Shown one piece after another: positions 1 to 8,363 of a stretch of 64,000 bases of DNA. This DNA comes from Azospirillum lipoferum (lineage in GTDB: Bacteria; Pseudomonadota; Alphaproteobacteria; Azospirillales; Azospirillaceae), in assembly GCF_024170005.1 (NCBI RefSeq), contig NZ_JALJXJ010000020.1, positions 62,001 to 126,000 of the forward strand. The letters run 5' to 3'. The position numbers and the translations under genes are program-made. Within the stretch, counting starts at the first letter, position 1. The number at the start of each line of letters is the position of its first letter. The notes under the pieces are model-generated. The model was not told the origin of the DNA. It did not search any database and saw only the letters and a program-made list of their open reading frames with translations.

Positions 1-1619
1 TTGCCGTACTGCGTCATGATCGGCGCGATGTCGTCCCAGGTCGGGTCGGCCGGCACGTCGAAATCGTCGCGGACATGCAGCGCGATGTAGTCGAACGACG
101 ACCGCGCCGTGTTGCTCTGGCCGGGGATGCGGTAGTCGATCAGGTAAACCTGTCCGTCGATGTAGCCGCGCGGGTTGCCGGGCGACGTGGTGGAGATGTC
201 GAGGCGGGCGACGCCGTCCTCGTCCGCGACGATGGTGCCGCCGGTGGCCGGACCGCCGTTCACCGCGAAGGTCACCGCCGATTCCGGCACGCCCATGTCG
301 GGGATCGGCGCGCTCGGCTGGTCGAGGCCGCCGCCACCGCCCTGGCCGGGGATGCGGCCCATCTGGGTGATGGCGATGGAGGCGCCGGGCACCGGGTGGC
401 CGTAGCGGGTGGCGTAGACCAGCGATTCCGCCCGGCCGGCCCCGTCGATGCGGTGGACCAGCGGCTCGGCGCAGACATAGACGCCGTCCTGCGCCTCGCG
501 GATGGCGACGATGCCATAGCCGAGGTCGAGGTCGGTGGCGCCGGGATTGGTGTCCGACACCGTCACCAGGGCGAGCGGGTTGGTCTTGGACAGCGCGAGC
601 TGTTCGTCGGTCAGCCCGGCGGCGAAGACACCGGCGGTCCTGGCCAGCCAGTCCGGGGCGTCATAGGGGATGCGGGCGATGGGCAGGTAATTGTCCGGGG
701 TGACCGGCGTGTTCTCCGTCACCGAGGCGTCGCGCAGGATGCCCAGCGTCATGGCGCCGATCGGATTGGGCGTGCCCTTGGCGTCGGTGATCTGAAGCGC
801 GTTGGACAGGTCGAGGAAGGCGGTCCGCGACGGCTCGTCGATCTGGCCGGAGAAATAGGTGATGCCGGCCCAGCTGTAGGGGATGTTGTTGGCGGGGATG
901 AAACGGCGGCCGCGGATGAAGGAAACCGGCTCGTCCTCCAGCTGCGGGCCGATGGTGCCCACCACCGTGCCCAGCGTGAAGCGCGGGTCCTTGACGTCGC
1001 CGATGAAGCCGAAGGTCGCCAGCCGGATCGACAGCATCCCGCCGGTGGTGGCGTCGCGCAGTTGTCGCAGGAACGGGCTGAGCATGGCGTCGTCGGCCCA
1101 GTCCACATTCTCCAGCACCGACTGGAAGGTGGAGGACGCCGCGCTGTCGTTCTGGGCGTTGATGTTCCGGGTGAACCACAGGTCGCGGAAGGGGTTCGGC
1201 TGATAACGGCCGCTGAAGAAGGGCGGGGTCTTGCCGTCGGTCAGCCGCACGTCCAGGCCCCAGGGGGCGGAGGCCACCTGCCATTGCGGGTCGATGTCGA
1301 CCAGCTTGCCGCTGGTGCGGTCGGTCGAACCGCCGATCAGCATGCCCAGCGCGGCGTCGGCGCCCGGCGTATCGACGAAGCTGCCATCGGCGAGACCCAG
1401 CCCCACCACCTTGCAGTCGATCAGGCGGAAGGCGCCCGACCCGGTCGGGTTCCACCAGCCATTGGCGATATAGTCGCCATTCGGCAGCGTCTTCGTGAAT
1501 TCCTGATAGGAAGGCTCGAAGCTTCCATTGTCGAAATGCCGGACGTCGTTGTTCACCGTCGAGACGTCGGCCTGGAAAATCCCTGAAAAGACGAGGCGCA
1601 CCGGGTTCAGGAAACTCAT
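1..1619 (-). CDS. Hypothetical protein, 3' end cut by the window
   Basis: A long minus-strand frame starts at ATG 1619 and runs without a stop off the left edge, giving about 539 residues. It begins MSFLNPVRLVFSGIFQADVS and contains NGWWNPTGSGAFRLIDC and GKLVDIDPQWQ near residues 50-115. Asp, Gly, Pro and Trp are frequent. No signal peptide or membrane segment is visible, so a soluble, possibly beta-rich protein is likely. I do not recognise a functional family, although the opening loosely recalls the N-terminal part of VioB-type proteins. It is separated from the LysR gene by a relatively AT-rich gap (about 1720-1810) that may hold its promoter. The codons read smoothly with no frameshift over the part seen. 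The coding call is strong and the function is unknown. Confidence 0.75.
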   Translation of the reverse strand, partial: MSFLNPVRLVFSGIFQADVSTVNNDVRHFDNGSFEPSYQEFTKTLPNGDYIANGWWNPTGSGAFRLIDCKVVGLGLADGSFVDTPGADAALGMLIGGSTDRTSGKLVDIDPQWQVASAPWGLDVRLTDGKTPPFFSGRYQPNPFRDLWFTRNINAQNDSAASSTFQSVLENVDWADDAMLSPFLRQLRDATTGGMLSIRLATFGFIGDVKDPRFTLGTVVGTIGPQLEDEPVSFIRGRRFIPANNIPYSWAGITYFSGQIDEPSRTAFLDLSNALQITDAKGTPNPIGAMTLGILRDASVTENTPVTPDNYLPIARIPYDAPDWLARTAGVFAAGLTDEQLALSKTNPLALVTVSDTNPGATDLDLGYGIVAIREAQDGVYVCAEPLVHRIDGAGRAESLVYATRYGHPVPGASIAITQMGRIPGQGGGGGLDQPSAPIPDMGVPESAVTFAVNGGPATGGTIVADEDGVARLDISTTSPGNPRGYIDGQVYLIDYRIPGQSNTARSSFDYIALHVRDDFDVPADPTWDDIAPIMTQYG

Positions 1620-1847
1620 GTCGATTCCTTTCCGTGAGGGCGCACGAAGCCGTGGCGGACCGGCCGCGCGGGATCGGGCGTATGCAAAGGCGGCCGCGGA
1701 TGGCGGCCCACCCGCGCGGCAAGAAATTATTAGAATGAATGATGATCTATCGTTGATAACCACGCCCGTTCAATGGAAATTCTACAAAAATATTCTTTTT
1801 TTGCGTGCATTTCCGTGTATGCGGGCAGGGTGCCGGCGGCTTCCGTC

Positions 1848-2762
1848 CTACAGCTTCGCCGCCTCTTCGCTCATGCGCTGGCGCAGCCAGCCGTGGGAGG
1901 GGGAGCCGGTGTTGCGGCGGTGCCAGATCATCGACATCTCGTAGTCCCCGACATCGAAGGGCAGCGGGCTGGTGGCCAGCCCCATCGCATCGGCACAGAG
2001 CCGGGCCAGCCGGGCGGGCAGCGAGGTCAGCATCGGCGCCTGCCGCAGGATCATCGGGATCGCCAGGAACTGGGTGGTGGAGGCGGCGACCCGCCGCCTC
2101 GTGCCGAGTGCCGCCAGTTCGTCGTCGATGAAGCTGGTCAGCCCGCCGCGCAGCGACGGCATCAGGTGCGGATAGCGGGTGTAATCCTCCAGCCCGATCG
2201 GCGGGGTGACCGGAACGAGGTCGGGATTGAACAGGCAGACATGGGTTTCATGGTACAGCACCTGCCGGTCGTGCCAGCGCCGCAGTTCCGGCAGATAGCC
2301 GATGGCGAGGTCCAGCGTGCCGTCGTCCAGCGCGTTCAGCGTGGCGTCCGGATCCAGGTTGAGCAGCGAGACCGAGACGCGCAGGTCGCCCTCCGCCGCG
2401 TCGCGCAGGATGCCGGTCAGCAGAACCGCCTGCATCGAATCGGGGGTGGAGATGGTGAAGTTCCGCTCCTCCCGCTGGGGGTCGAAATCCTCCTCCGCCG
2501 ACAGGGCGCGGGCCGCACCCACCAGCAGGTCGCGCAAGGGTTCGGCCAGACGCTGGGCGCGCGGCGTCGGCTCCATCCGGTTGCCGGTGCGCACGAACAG
2601 CGGGTCGCCCACCAGCGTGCGCAGCCGGCCCAGCGCGTGGCTGACCGCCGACTGGCTGACCCCCAGCGCGTCGGCGGCGCGGGAGACGTTGCGGGTTTCC
2701 AGCAGCGCGTCGAACACCTTGATCAGGTTGAGGTCGAGCGCCGGATTATGAATTGCTTTCAT
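1848..2762 (-). CDS. LysR-family transcriptional regulator
   Basis: A 304-residue protein with the LysR architecture. The N-terminal winged helix-turn-helix covers about residues 10-68 (LIKVFDALLETRNVSRAADA, then SQSAVSHALGRLR). An effector-binding domain fills the rest. I chose ATG 2762 over an in-frame GTG at 2783 because the shorter form begins with the usual LysR spacing to the helix-turn-helix. It is divergent from the molybdenum hydroxylase genes that start at 2949. This is the classic arrangement for a LysR activator of the neighbouring operon, so control of that enzyme is a reasonable inference. The inducer cannot be read from sequence. Confidence 0.9.
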   Translation of the reverse strand: MKAIHNPALDLNLIKVFDALLETRNVSRAADALGVSQSAVSHALGRLRTLVGDPLFVRTGNRMEPTPRAQRLAEPLRDLLVGAARALSAEEDFDPQREERNFTISTPDSMQAVLLTGILRDAAEGDLRVSVSLLNLDPDATLNALDDGTLDLAIGYLPELRRWHDRQVLYHETHVCLFNPDLVPVTPPIGLEDYTRYPHLMPSLRGGLTSFIDDELAALGTRRRVAASTTQFLAIPMILRQAPMLTSLPARLARLCADAMGLATSPLPFDVGDYEMSMIWHRRNTGSPSHGWLRQRMSEEAAKL

Positions 2763-2773
2763 GACGATATGAA
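2758..2773. promoter_or_regulatory. Inverted repeat TTCAT-N6-ATGAA, candidate LysR operator
   Basis: TTCAT GACGAT ATGAA is a perfect 5-bp inverted repeat that overlaps the LysR start codon and lies in the divergent gap before the hydroxylase operon. Its spacing fits a LysR half-site pair, and its position would suit autorepression. No binding data exist here. Confidence 0.35.
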
Positions 2774-2948
2774 CCAAAGCCACCTACTTCATTGTGCACT
2801 GGACGGTGTATTCTGTCGAGGCAGAGCTGACCCAGCAGCCGACAATCAAAAAACTTTCAATCCGTAGCCAACGCCCGCAACCGGGCAGCGGACCTGTCGT
2901 CGCCACCAGAAGCCGGCGGTTCCGTTCAGGGAGAAAGAGGCAAGAGCC

Positions 2949-3410
2949 ATGGTTCGCATCAACGTCAACGGCGAGGAGCGTCAGGTCGACGTTCCCGAGG
3001 ACATGCCGCTCCTGTGGGTTCTGCGGGACGAGCTGAACATGACCGGCACCAAGTTCGGCTGCGGCATCGCCCAGTGCGGCGCCTGCACCGTCCATGTCGA
3101 CGGCACGCCGACCCGCGCCTGCCAGACCCCGGTCGGCATGCTGACGCCGGACAGCAGGATCACCACCATCGAAGGCGTAAAGGGCAAGGCGGCCCAGGCC
3201 GTCCAGGCGGCGTGGCAGAAGCTGGACGTCGTCCAGTGCGGCTATTGCCAGTCGGGCCAGATCATGAGCGCCATCGCGCTCTTGACCGACAACCAGAATC
3301 CGACCGACCAGGACATCGACGCGGCGATGGACGGCAATGTCTGCCGCTGCGCCACCTATGTCCGCATCCGCGCGGCGATCAAGGATGCCGCCCAGACGAT
3401 GAGGGCCTGA
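2949..3410 (+). CDS. (2Fe-2S)-binding small subunit of a molybdenum hydroxylase (isoquinoline 1-oxidoreductase IorA type)
   Basis: A 153-residue iron-sulfur subunit of the xanthine-oxidase family. The plant-ferredoxin-type cluster is held by C38, C43, C46 and C58 (CGIAQCGACTVHVDG). The second [2Fe-2S] cluster uses C97, C100, C132 and C134 (QCGYCQSGQIM, VCRCATY). The length matches IorA-type subunits. The subunit passes electrons from the molybdenum centre outward. It starts at ATG 2949 after a GAGAAAGAGG ribosome site and ends 3 bp before the large subunit, so the two genes are co-transcribed. Substrates in this family are N-heterocycles or aldehydes; the actual one is unknown. Confidence 0.93.
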   Translation: MVRINVNGEERQVDVPEDMPLLWVLRDELNMTGTKFGCGIAQCGACTVHVDGTPTRACQTPVGMLTPDSRITTIEGVKGKAAQAVQAAWQKLDVVQCGYCQSGQIMSAIALLTDNQNPTDQDIDAAMDGNVCRCATYVRIRAAIKDAAQTMRA

Positions 3411-3413
3411 TCC

Positions 3414-5666
3414 ATGCTGCATCATCTGATCCGTCAAGCCGCCCAACATGGTTTCGGCGACGGGCTGTCGCCGGTACCGCTGCCCGTTCCCTCGCGCCGC
3501 GGCTTTCTGAAGGCCATCGGCGCCGGGGCCGGCGTGCTGGTCGTCGGTGCGCATCTGCCGATGCCGGCGCTGGCGGCGGAGGCCGCGCCGAAGATCATCG
3601 GTCCGGCCGACCCGCGTCCGCATGCCTTCATCATCGTGGCGCCGGACAACACGGTCACCGTGCTGGCCAAGCATCTCGACAAGGGCCAGGGCATCGTCAC
3701 CGGCATCGCCACCATCGCGGCGGAGGAACTGGACGCCGACTGGGCCCAGGTGCGCGGCGCCTTCGCCCCGGCCGACCAGAAGCTGTACGCCAACCATTTC
3801 TTCGGCCTGCAGGGCACCGGCGGCTCCACCGCCGTCGCCAACAGCTGGGACGAGCTGCGCATGGCCGGCGCCGCCGCCCGCGCCATGCTGGTCGCCGCTG
3901 CAGCCGCGCGCTGGAAGGTTCCGGCCGGCGAGGTGACGGTGTCGAAGGGCGTGGTCCGCCATGCCGCCAGCAACCGCAGCGCCACCTTCGGCGAACTGGC
4001 GGAGGAGGCGGCGAAGCTGCCGGTTCCGCAGCAGGTCAAGCTGAAGGACCCGAAGGACTATGTGCTGATCGGCAAGGCCGACCTGCACCGGCTGGACCAC
4101 ATCAGCAAGACCAACGGCACCGCCATCTTCTCGATGGACATCCGCCGCCCCGGTCAGGTGACGGCGGTGCTGGCCCGCAGCCCGCGCTTCGGCGGCACGG
4201 TCAAGAGCGTCGACGATGCCGCCGCCCGCAAGGTGCCGGGCGTCATCGACGTGGTCAGCCTGCCGGTCGGCGTCGCGGTGATCGCCAAGAACACCTGGGC
4301 CGCCATCAAGGGCCGCGAGGCGCTGACGGTGACCTGGGACGACGCGAAGGCCGAGACCCGCGGCACCGACGCCATGCTGGCCGATTACCGCAAGGCGGCG
4401 GAGAAGCCGGGATCGGTCGCCGCGAACAAGGGCGATGCCGAAAAGGCGATCGCCGACGCCAAGGCAAAGGGCGGTCATGTGGTGGACGGCGAGTTCGTCT
4501 TCCCCTACCTCGCCCATGCGCCGATGGAGCCGCTGAACGCCGTGGTGGCGCTGAACCCGGAGGGTGGCTGCACCATCTGGGCCGGGTCGCAGTTCCAGAC
4601 GGTCGAACAGATGGTCGTCGCCCACATCCTGGGCTGCAAGCCGGAGCAGGTGAAGATCGACACGCAGTGGGCCGGCGGCAGCTTCGGCCGGCGCGCCACC
4701 ACCAACGCCGACTACATCGCCGAGGCGGTGATGATCGCCAAGGCCTATCCCAAGGCCCCGGTGCATCTGGTCTGGACGCGCGAGGACGACATCAAGGGCG
4801 GCCGCTACCGTCCGCTGTTCCTGCACCGGATCACCGCGGCGGTCGATGCCAAGGGCGCCCTGGTCGGCTGGAAGCAGCGCATCGTCGGCCAGAGCTTCAT
4901 GGCCGGCACGCCGTTCGAAGCGGTGATGGTCAAGGACGGCGTCGACGCGACGATGGTCGAGGGCGCCTCGGACATGGCCTATCCGGTGGCGAATCTGGCG
5001 GTCGACGCCCACACCCTCGCCTCGCCGGTCACCACCTTGTGGTGGCGTTCGGTCGGGCACACCCACACCGCCTATGCCAAGGAGGTGATGATCGACCGGC
5101 TCGCCAAGGCGGCCGGCAAGGACCCGGTGGCCTTCCGCATGGAGATGCTGAAGGACCATCCGCGTCTGGCCGGCGTGCTGAAGCTGGCGGCGGAGAAGGC
5201 GGGCTGGGGCCAGCCCCTGCCGCAGGGCAAGGGCCGTGGCGTCGCCGTTCATGAGAGCTTCAACACCTATGTCGCCCATGTCGCCGACGTGACGGTCGAC
5301 GCCAAGGGGCAGGTCAAGGTCGACCGGGTGGTGGTCGCCGTCGATTGCGGCGAGGTCGTCAACCCGGACGTCGTCAAGGCGCAGATGGAGGGCGGCGCCG
5401 GCTGGGGCATCGGCCATGCGCTGCGCGGCGAGATCACCATGACCGACGGCGTGGTGGATCAGGCCAACTTCGACGGCTATCTGCCGCTGCGGATGTCCGA
5501 CATGCCGAAGGTGGAGGTCCACATCGTGCCGTCGCACGAGCGGCCGACCGGCGCCGGCGAGCCGGGCGTCCCGACCGTGGCGCCGGCGGTGGCGAACGCC
5601 GTCTTCTCGGTGACCGGCCAGCCGTTGCAGACGCTGCCCTTCAGCCGGGGCGGCATCGTCAGCTGA
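3414..5666 (+). CDS. Molybdopterin-binding large subunit of a molybdenum hydroxylase (IorB type), Tat-exported
   Basis: A 750-residue catalytic subunit. It opens with a twin-arginine signal (SRRGFLK at residues 27-33, hydrophobic run, ALAA cleavage near 55), so the complex is probably exported folded to the periplasm. The conserved C-terminal GEPGVP segment carries the glutamate that acts as base in this family, and QGTGGSTAV is the expected cofactor-contact region. There is no FAD subunit gene next to it, as in Ior-type two-subunit enzymes that hand electrons to a cytochrome. No dedicated cytochrome c gene follows, and no maturation factor is nearby. The substrate is unknown. A LysR gene is divergent upstream. 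Confidence 0.92.
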   Translation: MLHHLIRQAAQHGFGDGLSPVPLPVPSRRGFLKAIGAGAGVLVVGAHLPMPALAAEAAPKIIGPADPRPHAFIIVAPDNTVTVLAKHLDKGQGIVTGIATIAAEELDADWAQVRGAFAPADQKLYANHFFGLQGTGGSTAVANSWDELRMAGAAARAMLVAAAAARWKVPAGEVTVSKGVVRHAASNRSATFGELAEEAAKLPVPQQVKLKDPKDYVLIGKADLHRLDHISKTNGTAIFSMDIRRPGQVTAVLARSPRFGGTVKSVDDAAARKVPGVIDVVSLPVGVAVIAKNTWAAIKGREALTVTWDDAKAETRGTDAMLADYRKAAEKPGSVAANKGDAEKAIADAKAKGGHVVDGEFVFPYLAHAPMEPLNAVVALNPEGGCTIWAGSQFQTVEQMVVAHILGCKPEQVKIDTQWAGGSFGRRATTNADYIAEAVMIAKAYPKAPVHLVWTREDDIKGGRYRPLFLHRITAAVDAKGALVGWKQRIVGQSFMAGTPFEAVMVKDGVDATMVEGASDMAYPVANLAVDAHTLASPVTTLWWRSVGHTHTAYAKEVMIDRLAKAAGKDPVAFRMEMLKDHPRLAGVLKLAAEKAGWGQPLPQGKGRGVAVHESFNTYVAHVADVTVDAKGQVKVDRVVVAVDCGEVVNPDVVKAQMEGGAGWGIGHALRGEITMTDGVVDQANFDGYLPLRMSDMPKVEVHIVPSHERPTGAGEPGVPTVAPAVANAVFSVTGQPLQTLPFSRGGIVS

Positions 5667-5670
5667 GGCA

Positions 5671-5713
5671 GGCGACGATCCCGGCCGTCCATGTGGCGGC
5701 CGGGACATCGCCC
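5671..5713. terminator. Hairpin between convergent genes
   Basis: TCCCGGCCG pairs with CGGCCGGGA, with a flanking GGCGA/TCGCC extension, in the short gap between the hydroxylase operon and the convergent glycosylase gene. There is no T-run, so termination is inferred only from the stem and position. Confidence 0.4.
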
Positions 5714-5725
5714 TGGAAGCCCTCG

Positions 5726-6292
5726 TCAGCGCCGACGCCCTATCTCCTCCCGCACCTCGCGGAACCAGTGCAGTTTTTCCTCGAAGGGCAGGCGGGCAAG
5801 ACCGCTGGGGGAGGGCACCACCACATCGGCGACCCCGTCGAACAGGCCGTGCTGCTGCACGCCCCAGGGGGCGTCGGGCAGGCCGGTCGCGGCCAGATAG
5901 ACGCCCTTGCCGGTATAGGCCAGTACCCGCGGCCGGACGAAGCCGACGATCCGCGCCAGCCGCGGCACCCCGCCGCGCAGCTCCGCCCGCGACAGCTCGG
6001 CGGCGCTGGCGGTGGCACGGGCGACGAGGTTGGTGGAGCCGAGACCGATGGCCGGCAGGGTGACGTCCTCCTCCGGCCGGTAAAGCCGCGGCGTCAGACC
6101 AGACTCATACAGCAGGCGCCAGAACTGGTTGCCGCGCCCGGCATAGTGATGACCGAGCGCACCGGAACGCAGTCCGGGATTGAAGCCGACGAACAGACAG
6201 TCGAGCCCCGGCGCCACGATGTCCGGCAGCGGCCCGGCGGGCGGCGGCAAACCGTCCGGCAGGGGGGCCGGAACATCGTCGAACAGGTCCAT
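5726..6292 (-). CDS. mug: G/U mismatch-specific DNA glycosylase
   Basis: A 188-residue member of the uracil-DNA glycosylase superfamily, Mug/TDG branch. The active-site motif is GFNPG at residues 36-40 (GINPG type, with Asn as the water-positioning residue). The helix-clamp motif is VPSPSG at about 159-164, and GNQFWRLLYESGLT follows the first motif as in the family. It removes U or ethenocytosine opposite G in damaged DNA. I chose ATG 6292 because GGAGAGG precedes it; longer in-frame versions would need a TTG start overlapping the upstream stop. It lies downstream of the GMC oxidoreductase on the same strand, with no evident functional link. Confidence 0.88.
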   Translation of the reverse strand: MDLFDDVPAPLPDGLPPPAGPLPDIVAPGLDCLFVGFNPGLRSGALGHHYAGRGNQFWRLLYESGLTPRLYRPEEDVTLPAIGLGSTNLVARATASAAELSRAELRGGVPRLARIVGFVRPRVLAYTGKGVYLAATGLPDAPWGVQQHGLFDGVADVVVPSPSGLARLPFEEKLHWFREVREEIGRRR

Positions 6293-6303
6293 GATGATGA
6301 CAT

Positions 6304-6322
6304 CCTCTCCGCAAGGGAGAGG
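6304..6322. repeat. CCTCTCC/GGAGAGG palindrome
   Basis: A perfect 7-bp stem (CCTCTCC-GCAAG-GGAGAGG) sits in the leader of the glycosylase gene. On the minus strand its GGAGAGG arm serves as the ribosome site. It belongs to the same sequence type as the palindromes at 18806, 36757 and 36874. Confidence 0.5.
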
Positions 6323-6345
6323 AATATAGGACGCCGCCGCCCCGC

Positions 6346-8052
6346 TCAAAGCGAGGCGGCCACCGCCGGAGCGGGCGGGCTGCTGCGTTCGTCCTGGAGC
6401 AGGGCGAGGATGCGGTCGGTCATGCGCAGGGCCAGCGCCACGATGGTCATGGTCGGGTGGTCGGCGCCCATGGTCGGGAAGACGGAACTGCCGGCGATGT
6501 AGAGATTGCCCACGCCGTGGACGCGGCCATCGGGATCGACCACGCCGTGACGCGGCGAGTCATGCATGCGGGTGGTGCCCATATGGTGCCAGCACCAGCC
6601 GACATCGGCCATCGCCGCCTCGCCCATGTTCTTTTCGCCCATGCTCCCCCCGTCTTCCAGGGTGATGAGGCCGCGGCGCAGCAGATCCTCGCGCAGCAGG
6701 CGCTGCGTCTCGGTGGCGCCCCAGCGGTCCTGCGCGGTCAGGCGCCAGTCCACCTTCGGCAGGTTGCGGCCGAACGGGTCGGTGGCGTGGTCCAGCGTCA
6801 CCCGGCTTTCGGGGTTGGGCACCGGTTCCAGCACCGTTTCCAGGGTGAAGCGGCGGGGGAGCCAGCCCGGATCGATGGCGCTGTCGAACAGCGCGTGGGC
6901 CAGCTGCGGCATGCTGCGCAGGATGCGCGGACCGGCGTTGCGCAGCAGGCTCGCCGCCTCGTCCTCCGACACGCCGAAGCGGCGGCAGCGGTGGCGCGAG
7001 GGCAGGAGGCGCAGGTCACGCATCGCCTTGAAGGCGTCCAGCGCCCCCGAATGGTAGGAGGCGACCAGATAGGTGCGGGAATTGGGCAGAGCGTGCCGTT
7101 GCTGGAGTTCCTCGGTCGGCGACAGGGCCAGGGCGATCGACGGGTGCGGCCGGCGCAGCCGCCGCCGGGCGAGGCACAGGCTGACGTCGTAGAGCGTGCG
7201 GTGGTGCCCCTGCCGGGTCAGGCGGATCGGCGAGGTCTTGAAGCGGGGATGGTCGGCGAAATAGCGGCCGACGAGGTCGTTGCCGTTGCCCAGCCCCGCC
7301 GCCTGGACCTTGTTGGACAGCAGCAGGATGCGGGCATTCTCGATCCCGCCGCAGCCCAGCACGAACAGCCGGGCGCCGACGGTGAAGCCGGGGCCGTCCA
7401 GCGTGCGGACCTGCACCCGCTCCACCGCCGTGGCGGAATGGTTGGTGTCCAGCCCGGTGACATTGGCGTTCAGGAAGGCGGTGATGTTGGCGGCCCGCCC
7501 GATGTCGGCACGATAGGCCTCGCCCATGCGGATCGGCGGGCTGAGCTGGGCGACGCGGTTCTCGAACGCGCTGCTGCTTCCGTCCTCGTTCTCCACCGGG
7601 ATCAGTTCGGTCTTCGGCCCGCCGACCCGCTCCATCCAGTAGTCGTTGTCGTATTCGAAGGGTCCGAGGCCGAGCACGCCGTGCGAGCGCTCGTAATAGG
7701 GCATCATCGTGTCGCGCGGGATCGGCCAGCCGCTGCCGGGGATCCAGGGGCGCTCGGCGAAGTCGGTCCGCTCCAGCGGGCGGGAAAAGCCGCCCCAGCA
7801 GTTGGTGCTGCCGCCCAGATAGCGGCTGCGCGCGGTGGTCAGCCGCTCGTAGGGCAGGCCGACGTTGCGGCCGGCGTACAGCGCCTGGGAAATGCCGTCG
7901 ACCTCCAGCCCGCCGCCTTCCAGCAGGACGACACTTAAGCTGCCGCCCGCCAACTCACGCGCGATGGTCAGGCCGGCGGCACCGCCGCCGATCACGCAGA
8001 GATCGCAGTCGATGTGCGTGCCGTTCAGGACATGGCGGGCGTCACGAAGCAA
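6346..8052 (-). CDS. GMC-family FAD oxidoreductase
   Basis: A 568-residue flavoprotein of the glucose-methanol-choline family. The Rossmann dinucleotide motif is VIGGGAAGLTIAREL (GGGAAG at residues 22-27), followed by GGSTNCWGGF. The C-terminal substrate/FAD region carries WHHMGTTRMH and AGSSVFPTMGADHPT, which supply the catalytic His pair. It oxidises an alcohol or sugar hydroxyl; the substrate is not determinable. No signal peptide is visible. The start is TTG 8052, because AGGGAGG stands 5 bases before it and no in-frame ATG lies near the flavin motif. A cytochrome or gluconate-dehydrogenase-type partner gene is not adjacent. Confidence 0.88.
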   Translation of the reverse strand: MLRDARHVLNGTHIDCDLCVIGGGAAGLTIARELAGGSLSVVLLEGGGLEVDGISQALYAGRNVGLPYERLTTARSRYLGGSTNCWGGFSRPLERTDFAERPWIPGSGWPIPRDTMMPYYERSHGVLGLGPFEYDNDYWMERVGGPKTELIPVENEDGSSSAFENRVAQLSPPIRMGEAYRADIGRAANITAFLNANVTGLDTNHSATAVERVQVRTLDGPGFTVGARLFVLGCGGIENARILLLSNKVQAAGLGNGNDLVGRYFADHPRFKTSPIRLTRQGHHRTLYDVSLCLARRRLRRPHPSIALALSPTEELQQRHALPNSRTYLVASYHSGALDAFKAMRDLRLLPSRHRCRRFGVSEDEAASLLRNAGPRILRSMPQLAHALFDSAIDPGWLPRRFTLETVLEPVPNPESRVTLDHATDPFGRNLPKVDWRLTAQDRWGATETQRLLREDLLRRGLITLEDGGSMGEKNMGEAAMADVGWCWHHMGTTRMHDSPRHGVVDPDGRVHGVGNLYIAGSSVFPTMGADHPTMTIVALALRMTDRILALLQDERSSPPAPAVAASL

Positions 8053-8363
8053 GCGGGCCTCCCTACCGGGCTCAAAAGCGTACCGGTTTCGAAATCATAC
8101 CGGGGTCATAAGCCCCCTTTCTTGCCCCGGACGCGTGGCCTAGGCCGAGCACTCATTCGGCTATACCCCCGGCGCGTCCCCGTTGGTCCGGACGCTGCGA
8201 AAACGCGGCACCCCGCAGGAACCGGACGAACCGTTCCGGGGAGGGAACGACCGCCGCGCCCGGCGGTTGAGAAGGTGAAGAACGGTGCTTCGGTCCGGCC
8301 GCAGGCTTGGCTGCCGGGCACCGGAAACCTTGCAATTCCCTTGCAGTTCGAGGAGCCGCCGCC
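8053..8363. other. Intergenic region before the DUF4142 gene
   Basis: A 311-bp divergent gap. Apart from the GGAAC-N16-GGTT site at 8244 and the ribosome site GAGGAG before ATG 8364, I see no convincing gene. It must also hold the promoter of the GMC gene on the other strand. Confidence 0.6.
8244..8268 (+). promoter_or_regulatory. Candidate EcfG-type stress promoter (GGAAC-N16-GGTT)
   Basis: GGAAC at 8244-8248 is followed after 16 bases by GGTT at 8265-8268, about 95 bp before ATG 8364. The alphaproteobacterial general stress sigma factor EcfG uses GGAAC-N16/17-CGTT. The only deviation is the first base of the -10 element. The same form occurs before the hemerythrin gene at 18234. Confidence 0.5.

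Noticed and set aside
75..1586. A 503-codon plus-strand frame
   Set aside because: It is antisense to the truncated gene at 1-1619, whose minus-strand reading has balanced composition. The plus product is an Arg/Gly/Val-rich shadow.
2784..5708. A 974-codon open frame on the minus strand
   Set aside because: It lies wholly opposite the molybdenum hydroxylase genes, whose motifs are complete. Its product is Arg/Gly/His-rich without domains, as expected of antisense reading in GC-rich DNA.
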